A DNA stretch of 64,000 nt, taken from positions 30,352,049 through 30,416,048 of the forward strand of contig OZ024801.1 in NCBI GenBank assembly GCA_964017045.1. Reading direction: 5' to 3'. The notes below the pieces were generated by a model, which saw only the letters and a program-made list of their open reading frames with translations, was not told where the DNA came from and did not search any database. Every line of letters begins with the position of its first letter. Positions within the stretch are counted from its first letter, which is position 1. The translations under genes were made by a program, and so were the position numbers. This document shows, in pieces, positions 1-11,331 of this stretch. Origin of the DNA: Omphiscola glabra (lineage: Eukaryota > Mollusca > Gastropoda > Lymnaeidae).

Positions 1-100
1 TTTGCCCTCTCCTTCATCCATACTTCGCCCTCTTCTTACAGTCCCACTTCTCCCTCTTCTTACATCCACACTTCTCCCCTCCTTACAGCAACACTTCGTA
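1..100. repeat. 24-bp CT-rich tandem repeat, about 4 copies
   Basis: Four degenerate units of about 24 bp, each reading roughly ACTTCTCCCTCTTCTTACA plus four bases. The array is cut by the window edge, so its true length is unknown. Confidence 0.75.
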
Positions 101-2240
101 ACTACTCCAAGCGTCCTATTTTACAGAGCAGCTCCGGTTCTCCCAGTAACCATTTGACACTTCACGCGTGAGAGATCCACGCAAAAAAACCAACAACAAA
201 AAACAAGCAGTTTTGTTGAACGGGAGTTTTTTAAATCTTTTTTTTCCCACTCGTATTGAGATAAGGCTAATTTCTGGGAAGAAACATTTCGTAAAGCTGT
301 GATTTACCTGCTAAGTGCAGCGCTACAGCCACCTGGTAATTATACATGTCACCTACTTAACCCCCCCCCCCCCCTTTTTTCCGGTCTTGACATGACGTGA
401 ACCATCATATTGAAGTACTGGCTCGCAGAACCCCGTCATAACATTGGAATAGTGGTTGTTTGGTGGGGCTAAAAATGGGGTATATTTTTCGTGGAGAAAC
501 ATCACCACCTGCAACAATAGAGTAATGTATGTGTGCTTTGGGGCATTGGGGGATATAAACATGCTTAGCTGACATGGTCAGTGTTGTTGTTTTTGATAGC
601 TGTTGTTCACCTCCCCCCCCCCCCCCCCCCCCCAACCCGTCAGAGGCCAAACACTGAAATCTATGTCCCGACCCCTGAACTGGGGTCAACAAATCACAAA
701 TTAACCGCATCTGTCCTATGGCCAGTACAAATTTATTCTCTGGCTACGAAATAAGGTACCTGCAAATGCCATTTTAGGGCCCGGTGGATATTTTTTCGAG
801 TAACTAATTTTACCTTCCTTTTAATATCGATAAACTAATTTACTCTTTAAGTAAGGCCGCTGCATGGGTTAGGTAAAGAATCTTACGAAGTAAAAGAGGG
901 TTGAGTGAGCATTTAGTTGGATACGCATAGAGGCTGTAATGTAAAGGAGTGTGGTGTATTTGAAAACACGGCTTTTATTGGAGAATCAATTATCAGTTAT
1001 AGGGGAACTTACTTAACTTATAAAAAACTTACACTCTATAGTATAGTAGTTTCTTATAGTAGTTTATCATAGTAGTTTCTCATAACTTCTCCAAATTCCT
1101 CCAAACGCTAATGAATTTATAATATTTATGAGTTTTACCTTTCATGTGGACCAATTTGAAGACCTGCAATGGGTATAGTAATAAAAAAAATTGTTTAATT
1201 TCTCCATTCCTAAAATGAGTGGCAAAGATATTGACAGTTCCCCTCGTTCCGGCAATACATCTTCGTGACGGTTTAGTTCCCATCACGGCTATTCTCCTAC
1301 CCTCCTGAGATCTGGTTCCCAGTACATATTATCTAACGGTTCAGATGTACAGCAAGGAATTTTGTTGTGTAGCGCTCAAGTCAGGCGTGAAAGTAGAAAA
1401 ACACTGAACCATTAGACGAGTGAGTGGCTTGGTACGTGGCTGAGGGTAGGTGGACTGAGGAGGGGCCGGGGGGGGGGGGGTATCTCGTGCAACATTTTGC
1501 GGGTTTTTTTTTTTTTTTTGTCAATAAGAATGCATGGACTGCAAAGTCTGACAGCAGAGAAAGGGAGTTTGGCAGTGAAGGGGAGTGTATAGCGTATGGG
1601 GAGTAGAGGTAAGGGTATGACAGTGAAGGGAGGGGAATGAAGGGGGTGGAGGAGATTGACAGTAATGAGTGGCCGAGCGGAGAGGAGAGTGGAGTTTGTG
1701 AGGCATATGTGTCAGTGGTGGTGCATGTGGTTAGACTCATCCATTTTGTTCAGGTTTGAATGACTAAATCCTCTCCCAGATGGTGGCCCTGACATGTTGA
1801 AACCTGGCCCCGGGGGGGGGGGTCTTAATTTTTAACAAAAGATATGTATATATATATTTCTCTCTATGTATTGTCTAACAACACAAGTGTCCATCAGATC
1901 TTTCGATGCCCTGGGGGCCCACTCTGAAAATCTCACACCTTTCCTGATATCTGGAACACTGGACTACAACACCTCCCGTGGCCTTCGGTAGCAGACCAAG
2001 CACCTGGGCCGCATCCGGGAATTCAGGTGCATGCCGGAATGAAAGAAACCCCCTCCCCTCCAAACATCCGTTGTAATCCCCTCGGGGGACGCTCACAATA
2101 GATGTGTATCGTCTTATTGGGAAGTGGGGGAGTAATGCTCACGAGAGAATCAAGTAAGGGTGCCGCTTAGGACGCAGGAAATGGGGGATAAAACAAATCT
2201 TTAAAGGAATTTAATTTGTTATTAAATGTATCACGTCCTT
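101..2240. other. No gene seen; homopolymers and G-rich low complexity
   Basis: No spliced or intact coding signal was recognised. The stretch holds poly(C) tracts (near 361 and 613-633), poly(G) tracts near 1468 and 1811, a poly(T) near 1505, a short TAGTAGTTTCT duplication near 1047-1083, and a purine-rich low-complexity block at about 1440-1735. ORFs here are proline/serine-rich readings of that block. Confidence 0.6.
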
Positions 2241-2250
2241 CGATTTGCAG

Positions 2251-2359
2251 TGCAAACAGCCCGTTCTGTGCGGAGGTGACCGGTATGAATGGCGGGACAT
2301 GATCGGTGTCAATGGCTGTTTAAAGCCAGGCTCCAGATGGGATACCTGTGTGGCTAAAG
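2251..2359 (+). CDS. Candidate internal exon of a cysteine-rich protein
   Basis: Seen: a pyrimidine-rich acceptor ending TTTGCAG at 2250, an open 109-bp segment, and a donor reading AAAG|GTGAGG at 2359/2360. In the open frame the peptide begins CKQPVLCGGDRYEW and ends RWDTCVAK, with four cysteines in 36 residues and little low complexity, unlike the surrounding DNA. The exon is 36 codons plus one base, so the next exon must supply two bases. The cysteine spacing suggests a secreted or extracellular disulfide-rich segment, but I do not recognise the family. The candidate terminal exon at 24819 also encodes cysteines on this strand, but its open frame does not fit directly behind this one, so at least one exon would have to lie between. 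Confidence rests on the splice-site pair and composition only. Confidence 0.4.
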
Positions 2360-2955
2360 GTGAGGTTAAACGCTCGTTATTGTTACATTCACACCCAGAA
2401 GGTACTCAAATTAAATTTGATCTGAACATTTTTTGACGGTATTATACATGCAGATTTCAGGGTGCCGAGTCCATTATGGAACATTTCCCCTCGTGAAAGA
2501 AAATCTAATCATCAACCTTTCTTTCATCGCGAGATTTTAAGACGGGAAAAAAGGTGTTCAAACCATCGAGATCTTTCTTGTCAACTCAAGCCAAACAAAC
2601 GTGTGGAGGCGCTAGGGCCAGCGGCTGTCAATCGGGGGGGGGGGGGGGGGGGGTACATATATCATTCGTGATGAAATATGATGTGTTCAGGATGGTAAAT
2701 AAACCATAATATCCAGTCTGAATAAGAAATACAATAAATAATAAAAATAATTCGAACGGTAAGATAAGAACTTTTTCGCACAGTGGTCGAATTTGTACTC
2801 CCAAAGTTTGAGAGCACCTGACTGAGACTACTGGACTGTGACCGTTTTTTAAAATGACATTTTAGTATTAAAGTTTATGTAAGACTAATAGTTTCCATTT
2901 CCCCAAATCCCCCCCCCCCAACCCCCAAAACAAACTTGAGTCTAAAGGGGCTTCC

Positions 2956-3086
2956 AAATCATGTCGCCTACTAACCTGGGACATTGCAAATCTTGTCGCC
3001 TACTAACAAACTGGGACATTGCAAATCGTGTCGCCTACTAACCTGGGACATTGCAAATCGTGTCGCCTTCTAACCTGGGACATTGC
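2956..3086. repeat. 32-bp minisatellite, 4 copies
   Basis: Four units start AAATC.TGTCGCCTACTAAC and end GGGACATTGC. Unit 2 carries a 4-bp insertion and unit 4 a single A-to-T change, so the copies are young. Confidence 0.9.
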
Positions 3087-3199
3087 AAATCGATATTTGG
3101 GATTTAAAATTTAAAAAAAGCAACAAAAATAACTTTATAACATATCATTTAACTCCCCTAGTTGATAAAATTATAGGCTTTCAGAGAAGATATAATAAA

Positions 3200-3470
3200 A
3201 ACACGTGTGATCGATGACATTAGCAATATTCACACTGACATTTAAACACATGTCACCTGTGACATTATAAATATTTACAATGACATTTAAACACATGTCA
3301 CGCATGACATTAGAAATATTTTCACTGAAAGTTAAGCACATGTCACCCATGACATTAGAAATATTAACACTGACATTTAAACACATGTCACCCATGACAT
3401 TAGCAATGAATACACTGAAATTAAACACATGTCACCCATGACATTAGCAATAAATACACTGACATTCAAA
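3200..3470. repeat. 45-bp minisatellite, about 6 copies, each with a hairpin core
   Basis: Landmark CACATG occurs at 3247, 3292, 3337, 3382 and 3426, a 45-bp (once 44-bp) spacing. Most units contain the inverted repeat ATGTCA-cccA-TGACAT. Because 45 is a multiple of three, the minus strand reads as a 15-residue repeat (NVMGDMCLNVSVNIS type). I regard this as a repeat artefact and not a gene. Confidence 0.88.
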
Positions 3471-4263
3471 CACAAACACTTATAATTAATTAACAAAATT
3501 TCCTGAACCAAATCAACAGATCCATTCCCAAACCTCACGACCTTCGACCCCAGTTGTCCCCCTTCTCAAAATTGTTTCTGGCCACTGATCCCCCCCCCCC
3601 AGATGCACCCCTGTTAAAATAATTCAATTTCGTGGACTTTGTATCTGCACCCCTCCTTTCCCTAGCGCCCCGATTTCCATAAATTTTCACTCAGGCAAAA
3701 ATAAAGGGGGAGCACTGCTCCAAAAAGTGCTGTACAAAAATTTGAATTGGGGGTACAAACGTTTTTTTTAAAGCTGGCTAACCAATCAGACATGCCCTAT
3801 TGGCTATTGGCTCACTGTGGACCAATCTGCATCTAAAGAGGATTTTTCAAAGCTTTATCTTCACACTAACGGAAGATAATTTTTTTTCTTCTTTTTTATC
3901 TTTATTTAGTTTATATGTATATAGTGTTTACAGTGAGTAGAAGTCAATTGCGGAGTTGAGTCAGCTATACTTAAAGTCGAAGACATTTTCACAGGTCTAC
4001 TTGTCTATATAAAGAGGTAGGGTATTTTTAGTGTTAGACATTCTCAGATGCAGATGTATTTTCAGATACACAGGTATTTTCAGATACGCATGTATCTCTG
4101 GTTCTCGACTTGTGCAACGTTTCTGCGGAATTTCAGGAAATAAACCATTTTTATTGCTTTTTAAAATCCAGTTCAAAGAAATGTGGCTGTCCTTCACCTA
4201 AAATACGAGGGCAAATTAACAGCCTCCATGTCCAGCGCTTTCGTATCTTATACAGAACACACA

Positions 4264-4612
4264 CCATGACAGATACTAGCACACCATCAGGACAGAATCT
4301 AGCGAAATTTTATGACACAATCTAGCACACTATCATGACAGAATCTAGCACACTTTCAGGACAGAATCTAGCACACTTTCAGGACAGAATCTATGAAAAT
4401 TTCTGGGACAGAATATAGCAAAATTTCATGACACAATCTAGCACACTATCATGACTGAATCTAGTAAAATATCATGACAAAATCTAGCACACTATCATGA
4501 CAGAATCTAGGAAATATCATGACAAAATTTAGCACACTTTCATGACAAAATCTAGCACACTTTCATGACAAAATCTAGCACACTTTCAGGACAGAATTAA
4601 GCACATTTTTAC
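4264..4612. repeat. 23-bp minisatellite, about 15 copies
   Basis: Degenerate units of the form GAATCTAGCACACTTTCAGG plus ACA. Successive TCTAGCA landmarks at 4321, 4344 and 4367 give the 23-bp period. Substitutions and small indels accumulate toward the right end. Confidence 0.85.
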
Positions 4613-4989
4613 CATCACATGACAAATTCTGACGATAAGTATCTCTAACGCTAGAATGGCGGGACTTAACGGTCAGCGAATACCGTGCCGCCGTGCCAAT
4701 GGTCATCAAGTTGGTCACTTCTTGTGGGTCGGTAGCCGTCCGGGCGTGTGTTAAAAGGCAGTTTTCTCTGCGGCGTGGCAGTAATCCCTAGAGATTATCA
4801 TCAGTAATCTCCATATATCCTACTGGGAGCTGCACGTGCGAAGATTGCCATCTCGTCTGACACCTGGTGACCTGCAGCAGAAATTGATGATTGAGAAACG
4901 TGTCGTCAGCCAAATAAAAGTAAAATTTTAATCTCTAGTCTCACCCCATTTGCTTATAGATTAGATTATCAAAAATATATTGTTTTATG

Positions 4990-5146
4990 CAGTGGCATAA
5001 GAAGAGGGGGCACTTCGCCCCAGCTGGCACTTTTTCTCATTTTATAGAGGGGCAGCATGTTCGGTCAACTGCATAATGTTTTTTCGTTGAATGGGCGGCA
5101 CAAATCTTGGCCCGCCCGGGTGGCACTAACCCTTGCTACGCCCATG
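4990..5146. mobile_element. hAT-type MITE, CAGTGGCGTAGC family
   Basis: The left end reads CAGTGGCATAAG and the right end GCTACGCCCATG, a diverged terminal inverted repeat. Flanks are GTTTTATG (4982-4989) and GTTGTATG (5147-5154), a 7-of-8 match, as expected for the 8-bp target duplication of hAT elements. The 157-bp body is non-coding and GC-rich near both ends (GGCGGCAC, CCCGCCCGGG). Confidence 0.8.
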
Positions 5147-5149
5147 GTT

Positions 5150-6430
5150 GTATGCTAGAAATAGTCATTTGTGCATTTCATTGAAGTGGAGCAGGTCGCC
5201 ATATTGTATTTGGAGATAAAGGGATTTCTGTCAACGGGGTGAGGGCAGCGAGTGAGGGGGGGGGGAGGGCATCCCGCCCCCCATCCCTGGCAGAACTCAT
5301 TGGCTTGTTAAAAACATCGACTTGTGAAATCGAATGATGTGACTGATTGTTTGCGACCACGTCCGGTCACGCGACTTATTGCTTTAAAACAACTTGCTGC
5401 CGTTCGTTGTGACTGGTCAAGCGAAACAATAAAACCTACTGTCCACCTGAGGCTGCAAGGACCCCCGGCTATTTAATATGTAATGGCCATTAAAATGTAT
5501 ATGCATATAGTTTTAAATACCATTTCTACTGTAAAAATTTTTAAAACTCAAAACTATGGAACTAAATAAGACTAATAGTGCTGGATTGCGATAAGGCTTT
5601 ATATTGGATTAATTAGACACAAACTATATGTGTAAATAAAACAATATATGTTCAGCTTTAATGAGGATAGTACAAAATTCAAAATTATCATTAAAGTGGA
5701 ACATATATTGTTTTATTATCACATATTGTTTGTGTCTAAATAATCAACGAAATAAGAGTTCATTACAGATGTCAACAGAAACGAAACTTACAACACACAT
5801 CTTTCAAAGAATATACTCTATCTCGGAAATTTTTTTCTATTTAAAAATATTTTTTAATAATTAAAATAATAATAATAATGAAGTCATTTGAATTCATGAA
5901 CACCTATACACATATATGTGGAATACAAATATTTACAAAATAATAATAGCTTTAAAATTATTTTTTTTTCACAAAATCACTGCGGATCCGAACTCTAAAG
6001 CCCGGGCATATGGCAGAGGTGGGGGGCTTCAGGCCCATGCAACCAACCAGTCATCCGGACCTGACGTGACCACTGGTCGAGAGCGGTCCACTCCCAGGGG
6101 AGGTCGTTACAGCCCCCCTCCCCCCGGTCCCGTTGCCCCCGTGGCTATCTGATGGCTACTCCTGGTGTCCACTTGATGGCCATTTCCCCGCGATCGGGTT
6201 AACTCGGTTAGACCGATTTTTATGAGCTTCCGGTCAACGGGGCCGATTCAGGTCTAATTTGGCCTGGCTTGCACTGGCCATTCCGTGCACTAGTTTAGAA
6301 CAATGTCTAATTGAATTTGTTAACAATGGCCCAATAAAGTGTGCCCCCCCCCCCAATCAGAACTAGGAAGTGGCTATTAATCTATTTTGAGTACAATCTA
6401 AAAAAAAATTAAAAAGAACTTAATAACATA
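5150..6430. other. No gene seen; AT-rich stretch with a GC-rich patch
   Basis: 5470-5970 is AT-rich with scattered short ORFs of no recognised content. 5970-6300 is more GC-rich with short direct and inverted motifs around GGTCGAGAGCGGTCC but no clear gene. Poly(C) occurs near 6343. Nothing else is supported. Confidence 0.5.
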
Positions 6431-6639
6431 ATGAGCCAGAGGCGGATCCATTAAAAAGAGCATGGGTTGGAGGAGGGGTGGGCATGAGACTTGTATACAT
6501 AATCTGTCATAGCTATCATGGGGTTTAAGAGTTTAAAAGTGGGGAGGGTAAAGTTTCGTAGGAAAGGAAGTGCAGAAGGGACTTTCCATGGAGGGCCGGC
6601 ATGTTTTGCTAAAGCAGAGTGTTTTCGCGTATGTGGGGC

Positions 6640-6692
6640 GGTAAAATTCATGTCCCACCCCGGGCAGCACTAACTATATAGCTTCGCCACTG
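6640..6692. mobile_element. Right end of a CAGTGGCGTAGC-family MITE
   Basis: The segment reads CCCACCCCGGGCAGCACTAA and ends GCTTCGCCACTG, matching the right end of the family seen at 16589 and 37975. A possible left end (CAGAGGCGGATCC at 6437) differs enough that the left boundary is uncertain. Confidence 0.6.
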
Positions 6693-6867
6693 GGTAGGCA
6701 AGGTGACCCACAGTGACTTCGAAGACGTGTAATCTTGGTGCGGTGTTTTCCTCAACTCCATTATAATTGTTTTTGGTTTAAAATGTTGATGCTACCTGAA
6801 GTGGCCTCCCTTCTGGGGTAACTTGACATTGTTTTGTGGGTTCTTTTGTTTCTACGGTCCTCTCAAC

Positions 6868-7140
6868 CAGTGCTTCTCAAACTTTACAATCTGCTGCACC
6901 CACAGACGCGCCGATAAGAAGTGGCACCCAAGGCTATTGACTAAATTTGCGTATTTATCAAATGTTGAGAACCTTATCTTTTTACTTCAATTATATTTTA
7001 CCCCATATGATAGTATACAAGGGAGCAATTCAACAGAAGCCTGTGGGGCATTGAGGTGTGTTCAATACATGTAAACACTGTTTTGTGGACCGGTGACGGG
7101 CGGTTGCTGGTCCGTGGATCACGACGTTAAGGATAATTTC
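6868..7140. mobile_element. Degenerate hAT-type element
   Basis: The left end CAGTGCTTCTCAAAC is a typical hAT terminus. About 270 bp on, GGTGACGGGCGGTTGCTGGT and GTCCGTGGATCACGA resemble the right part of such elements, but the terminal repeat itself has decayed and no target duplication was found. Confidence 0.4.
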
Positions 7141-7420
7141 TCTAAGAATAAGACTAGCCGGAACCGTTTGATAAATACGATAAATATATTTTTTTAAACT
7201 GGCAAATGTTCTTGAGAATGTCTTCTATTGTTAGTTTTTGAGCCTGTCTTGCACTCACCAGGGGTAAGAAAGAACATAGTTACATCAATAGTTCTCAACA
7301 CTGTACCTTAAAACCTTGGTCTCTAATTAACACCTTAATAAATTACCAACGAAGTTTGGGTATTGCGTGAAGGACTGCGCCGAGTGTTTTTTAATTTAAT
7401 GTCTTTACGTGCTGGTGGAG

Positions 7421-7500
7421 CAGTGGCGTAGCTGAGGGGGGGGGGGTGCGAACCGCATCGGATGACACCAACCCTAGTTTAACTTTTAACCGCGAATGGT
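7421..7500. mobile_element. Left end of a CAGTGGCGTAGC-family MITE
   Basis: The terminus CAGTGGCGTAGCTGAG is followed by an 11-base poly(G) and GTGCGAACCGC. No matching right end was found, so the copy is truncated or interrupted. Confidence 0.5.
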
Positions 7501-7916
7501 TTTGCTTTGGGTTTCAGTAAAGGGGTGGGGGTCGAATAGGACATCTATCTTGTGCACCAACATCAGGAGGCGCCAACATCCCCAATTATCCATATTAAAT
7601 AGATATGCCTACATCATTTATTGATGACTCAGAGGGCGGGTGTGGGTCAAGTTCAGGAGGGAAGCTTTTCCTTCGCACGGACCTGTTTATTAGTACAGTT
7701 GAGGTGGCCTTGGTATTGAACATAGATAAAAATAAAGGAAGTATCCATCTTTCGAACAGATAAGTAATATAAATGTTAAATATCGTGATGTATAAACCAC
7801 TAAATTTATGGGCTTCTCAATGATTGAATAATGCAGATAATGACACAATATTCATTTCAATATCGTTTTCCAATATCTTTTCCCGTCCATTTTTGACTCG
7901 GACTCTTTTATTATAA

Positions 7917-7990
7917 CAGTGGTTCTCAAGTTTTTTTCATGTAGAAGGCCATATCTACTTTCTTGTTCCTAATACAATTCGATAAGTTTC
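7917..7990. mobile_element. Truncated hAT-type end, same family as 11332-11505
   Basis: CAGTGGTTCTCAAG followed by TTTTTTTCATG and GGCCATATCTACTTTCTT parallels the left part of the element at 11332. The right end is missing. Confidence 0.5.
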
Positions 7991-8735
7991 CCCAGTGTGC
8001 GTTATCACTGGTTTGTTTGTGCCTTTAGTGTTTTAACTTTTGCATTCAACTATTTATAGCTTTTAAAACTTTAAGTCGGAAGAGTTTCAAATTCCGTTGT
8101 TTGAAATTTCTGGCAGAGTGTACCACATTTAAGTGCATTTTTTGCTCTTTTTTTCTCGTCTTAAAAAATTTAAACAAACATAAGCTGATTGTAATGGATT
8201 CAACAAGTTGTACTGATACTATATTAGGTCTGCTCGCTCGGGATTTAGATCTAGTTTGATTGCCGAAGCAGAAAACCAATCAACTCGCTGGGATAATTCA
8301 TTGGACTTGAATATAAATTTAAAAAAGCAATGATTTCGATGAAGATGATTCGGATGAAAGATTGCAATTTGATAGTGGTAATTGAGGAATACATTACCCC
8401 ACCCAGGAAGAGATCAAAATTTTACCAAGGTAAAGGAAAATATGGCATCACATCTAGTCCACCAACTAGACCTAGTTCTACATCCACAGTTCCCTTAGGG
8501 CTTAGGCCTAGGTGTTACTCATAATGCAAAGCATAGGTCTAGCCAGTCTAGCTCTGAAGTCTAATCTTACTACAGTGTGTGAATGTTCAGACTGAAAGAA
8601 ATGAAAACAATTTTCGATTTCACCCACTTAGAACTCCTGGAAGATTGTCCAAAGTTACAAAATATTGAAAACCCTTCTCCTATGCCTATTGAATATTGAA
8701 TTCTTCAATGTGCTATATTTGATGTTACTGTAAAG

Positions 8736-8914
8736 CAGTGGTTCTCAACCTTTCTAATGCCGCGACCCTTTAATACAACTCATCATGTTGTAGCGACCCA
8801 CAGCCGCAAAATTATTTTCGGTGCTACTTCACAACTGTAGAGCATATGTGTTTTCCGATGGTCTTAGGCGACCCCTGGGAAACGGTCATTCGACCCCCAG
8901 GTTGAGAACCGCTG
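8736..8914. mobile_element. Charlie-type hAT MITE (SPIN/OposCharlie-like), inserted in the piggyBac relic
   Basis: Left end CAGTGGTTCTCAACC, right end GGTTGAGAACCGCTG, an inverted repeat of about 15 bp. A perfect 8-bp target duplication CTGTAAAG lies at 8728-8735 and 8915-8922. The 179-bp interior (GCCGCGACCCTTTAATACA, TTTTCCGATGGTCTTAGGCG, ACCCC) is shared with the copies at 13324, 38584 and 39644. Removing the element and one duplication makes the flanking piggyBac reading frame continuous, so the insertion postdates piggyBac. Confidence 0.93.
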
Positions 8915-9006
8915 CTGTAAAGGATTACATTGTTGAATCAGTAAATGTTTATGCCAAACGAAAAGTACAATAAGTTAACACACCTGCACTTAGACTTAGA
9001 CGCTCT

Positions 9007-9255
9007 GTATTTAGTAGATGGAGGGACATATCTAGACATGAACTATAGATAAGTTCACAGCCGTTTTGATATATATGGGCATGTGTATTTAGTATTATAG
9101 ATGGAGGGAAATATCTAGACATGAACTATAGATAAGTTCACAGCCGTTTTGATATATATATGGGCATGTGTATTTAGTATTATAGATGGTGTGACATTTC
9201 TAGACATGAACTATAGATAAGTTCACAGCCGTTTTGATTTTTATGGGCATGTGTA
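9007..9255. repeat. 84-bp minisatellite, 3 copies, derived from piggyBac coding sequence
   Basis: TCTAGACATGAACTATAG starts at 9031, 9114 and 9199, spacings of 83 and 85 bp. Each unit contains AAGTTCACAGCCGTTTTGAT followed by a GGGCATGTGTA block, which in the last unit reads FTAVLIFMGM, a recognisable piggyBac segment. The array is therefore a tandem amplification inside the transposase relic. Confidence 0.88.
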
Positions 9256-9605
9256 AAGGTCAGCTCTTGTGGATTATTGGTTTATGTCGGCTGAATCATA
9301 TATCCCTTGGATACTCCATGTATTCAATATACAGAGGTTTCAGGACATTTATCACTCCATGCATCACTGTGGTGGTGAAACATCCAGAAGGCAAGGATAA
9401 TATTGAACCTTTTATGAACCTACTTCTGAATAAGTTCAGAAATGCATTTTACCCTTTTCAGGGACTTATTTAGATGAAATGGTGAGGCTATAAGGGCTGA
9501 TGGCAATTTAAACAGTACAATGCCAGTGAGTCTAGCAGTACCACATAAAAACTTTTGATACTCCACTGCCACTGGTTATGTTGTAGACAGTTTGACATAT
9601 TTTGG

Positions 9606-9990
9606 TCCAAATACTTGATATAACCCTGAAGTAAACAGATGAAGGACAAGCTGTCCTAATACTTGATATAAACCAGAAGTAGACAGAGATGTAGAACAAG
9701 CTGTCCTAATACTTGATATAACCCTGAAGTAGACAGAGATGGAGGACAAGCTGTCCTAATACTTGATATAACCCTGAAGTAGACAGAGATGTAGAACAAG
9801 CTGTCATAATACTTGATATAACCCTGAAGTAGACAGAGATGGAGGACAAGCTGTCCTAATACTTGATATAACCCTGAAGTATGAGAGACGGAGGACAAGC
9901 TGTCCCAATACTTGATACAACCCTGAAGTAGACATATAAAGGACAAGCTGTCCAAATACTTGATACAACCCTGAAGTAGATAGTGATGGA
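9606..9990. repeat. 50-bp minisatellite, about 7.7 copies, derived from piggyBac coding sequence
   Basis: ATACTTGATATAACCCTGAA recurs every 50 bp (landmark at 9656, 9706, 9756, 9806 and onward). One unit translates as NT-stop-YNPEVDRDGGQAVL, which fits the segment that lies between the TGYVVD and ADN blocks in piggyBac transposases. The unit length is not a multiple of three, so the frame rotates and coding potential is lost. Confidence 0.92.
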
Positions 9991-10499
9991 GTGCTAAGAT
10001 GTACAAGTTTTTCACTTTTTGCTTCAACATTTGGGAATTTGTCACAATTTTTGCTGGCAGATAATACACCTCCAGAAACTCATTATCTCCTTGCTAAAAA
10101 TCAATATTATAAAGGAACTCTTAACATTAACCGTGTTGCTTTTCCACTGGAGGTCGTCATCTTTACAACACAAATAAATGAAATGGTTCCTAAATAAAAA
10201 TTTTAAAAATTTGTTCTGCAATCAGAGATAAAAACAACAAAAATAATGTTATACTAATGTCAACTGATGCAACGGTTACACACTACCGAAACCAAGAAAA
10301 TTGACAAACCTGAAATGATTCACACTTACAATAACAAAAATGAATGGCTGTGATAAGCTAGATAAGAAGTTAGCATGCTACACTGTGTATGAACGAAAAA
10401 AACATGAAATGGCGGAAGACAATTATTTTTATCCTGCGGTTGTTGGAAGTCACCCAGGATGAACTCCTACATTTTGTTTATACTATGCCAAGCAGCTGA

Positions 10500-11330
10500 T
10501 CAAAACAGAATGAGTCTGAAGGACTATAAACTTACATGACACGTCGGCAAACTGGGAATGTAACATTTGACCCAATGGTCATCTAACTGGTAATGTAGCA
10601 ATTGACCCAATGGTAAGAACACCAGGGTCTGGATGCCTTGAAAGGACAAATGAATCGCAACACATCAATGATTACAAATAACGGGACCGCTTTTGTGCCT
10701 ATATTGCTCTACTGCTACTCAACTGATGCCAAAACACATTTATTGCACTGTTTGTTAGGCCAAACTTCACCTTCATCCTAAAGAATGCTTCAAGGTCTTT
10801 CACTCAAAATTATAGCCTGATTTGTTTAGTTTGTAAACATGTGTAAATATTTTGTGCAGCAGTATTGCTATGTTTATTATTAACTTTTGGAACATTTATT
10901 CAAGACATTTGTGTTGAGAAAAAAATTAATAACCTATCAATTTCTTGAGCTGTTGCAACAAAACTATCCTCATTCTTTGGATATATAATAAGGATTATTG
11001 GCAGAAAAAAGTATCTTGGAAGGATTATTATTACCTGATTTATGGACTGGTGAGTAGAATTGTTATTATTTTTTAAATGTTTTTTATATAACATCATTAC
11101 CCCTAAAGTTTTTCGCTCTATAATTATTTATCACCATTTGATCAATAAAAAAACCGTATTCCTTGTTCAATCAGATAAATTCTGATGCTACATGACAAAG
11201 GTTTGATAAACAGAAAGCGGGGATTTTAGGTTAAAAATCATCAGGTCAAAGGTCACAGGTCGAAATGAATTTTAGTCCTTTAATTTTAGTACGTTCCACT
11301 GAACAAATGTGACGTGTTGAATGGGTTACA
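10500..11330. other. No gene seen; unique AT-rich sequence after the piggyBac relic
   Basis: A two-copy duplication of about 36 bp (AACTGG-AATGTA-CA, TTGACCCAATGGT) lies at 10547-10610. The stretch may still contain the decayed C-terminal cysteine-rich tail or right end of piggyBac, but I could not place either. Otherwise nothing was recognised. Confidence 0.5.
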
Positions 11331-11331
11331 A

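Larger units (their letters stand above)
8327..10500 (+). pseudogene. Dead piggyBac-type transposase
   Basis: Known: piggyBac transposases have an acidic N-terminus, a catalytic core with conserved aspartates, and signature stretches such as an IVE-TN-YA block, MGI---P-YW, IRPF, a DN-YTS block and a late DK-D block. Seen, across several frames of the plus strand: an acidic start (DFDEDDSDERLQFDSGN, 8339-8390); DYIVESVNVYAKRKVQ after the MITE (about 8923-8970); FTAVLIFMGM (about 9224-9253); DYWFMSAES then RFQDIYHSMHH (about 9272-9370); IEPFMNLLLNKFRNAFYPF (about 9400-9460); a TGYVVDS block (near 9570); LLADN then GTLNINRVAFPLEV (10050-10155); CDKLDKKLACYTVYERKKH (10350-10410). Frameshifts and stops throughout show it is inactive. 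The target-site aspartate pattern cannot be checked reliably in this state. It is interrupted by a hAT MITE (8736-8914) and by two minisatellites grown from its own coding sequence (9007-9255, 9606-9990). TTAA boundaries and terminal repeats were not located. Identification is from pattern recall; a translated search would confirm it. Confidence 0.82.

Noticed and set aside
3171..3428. Minus-strand 85-codon ORF with 15-residue repeats
   Set aside because: Explained by a 45-bp minisatellite whose period is a multiple of three.
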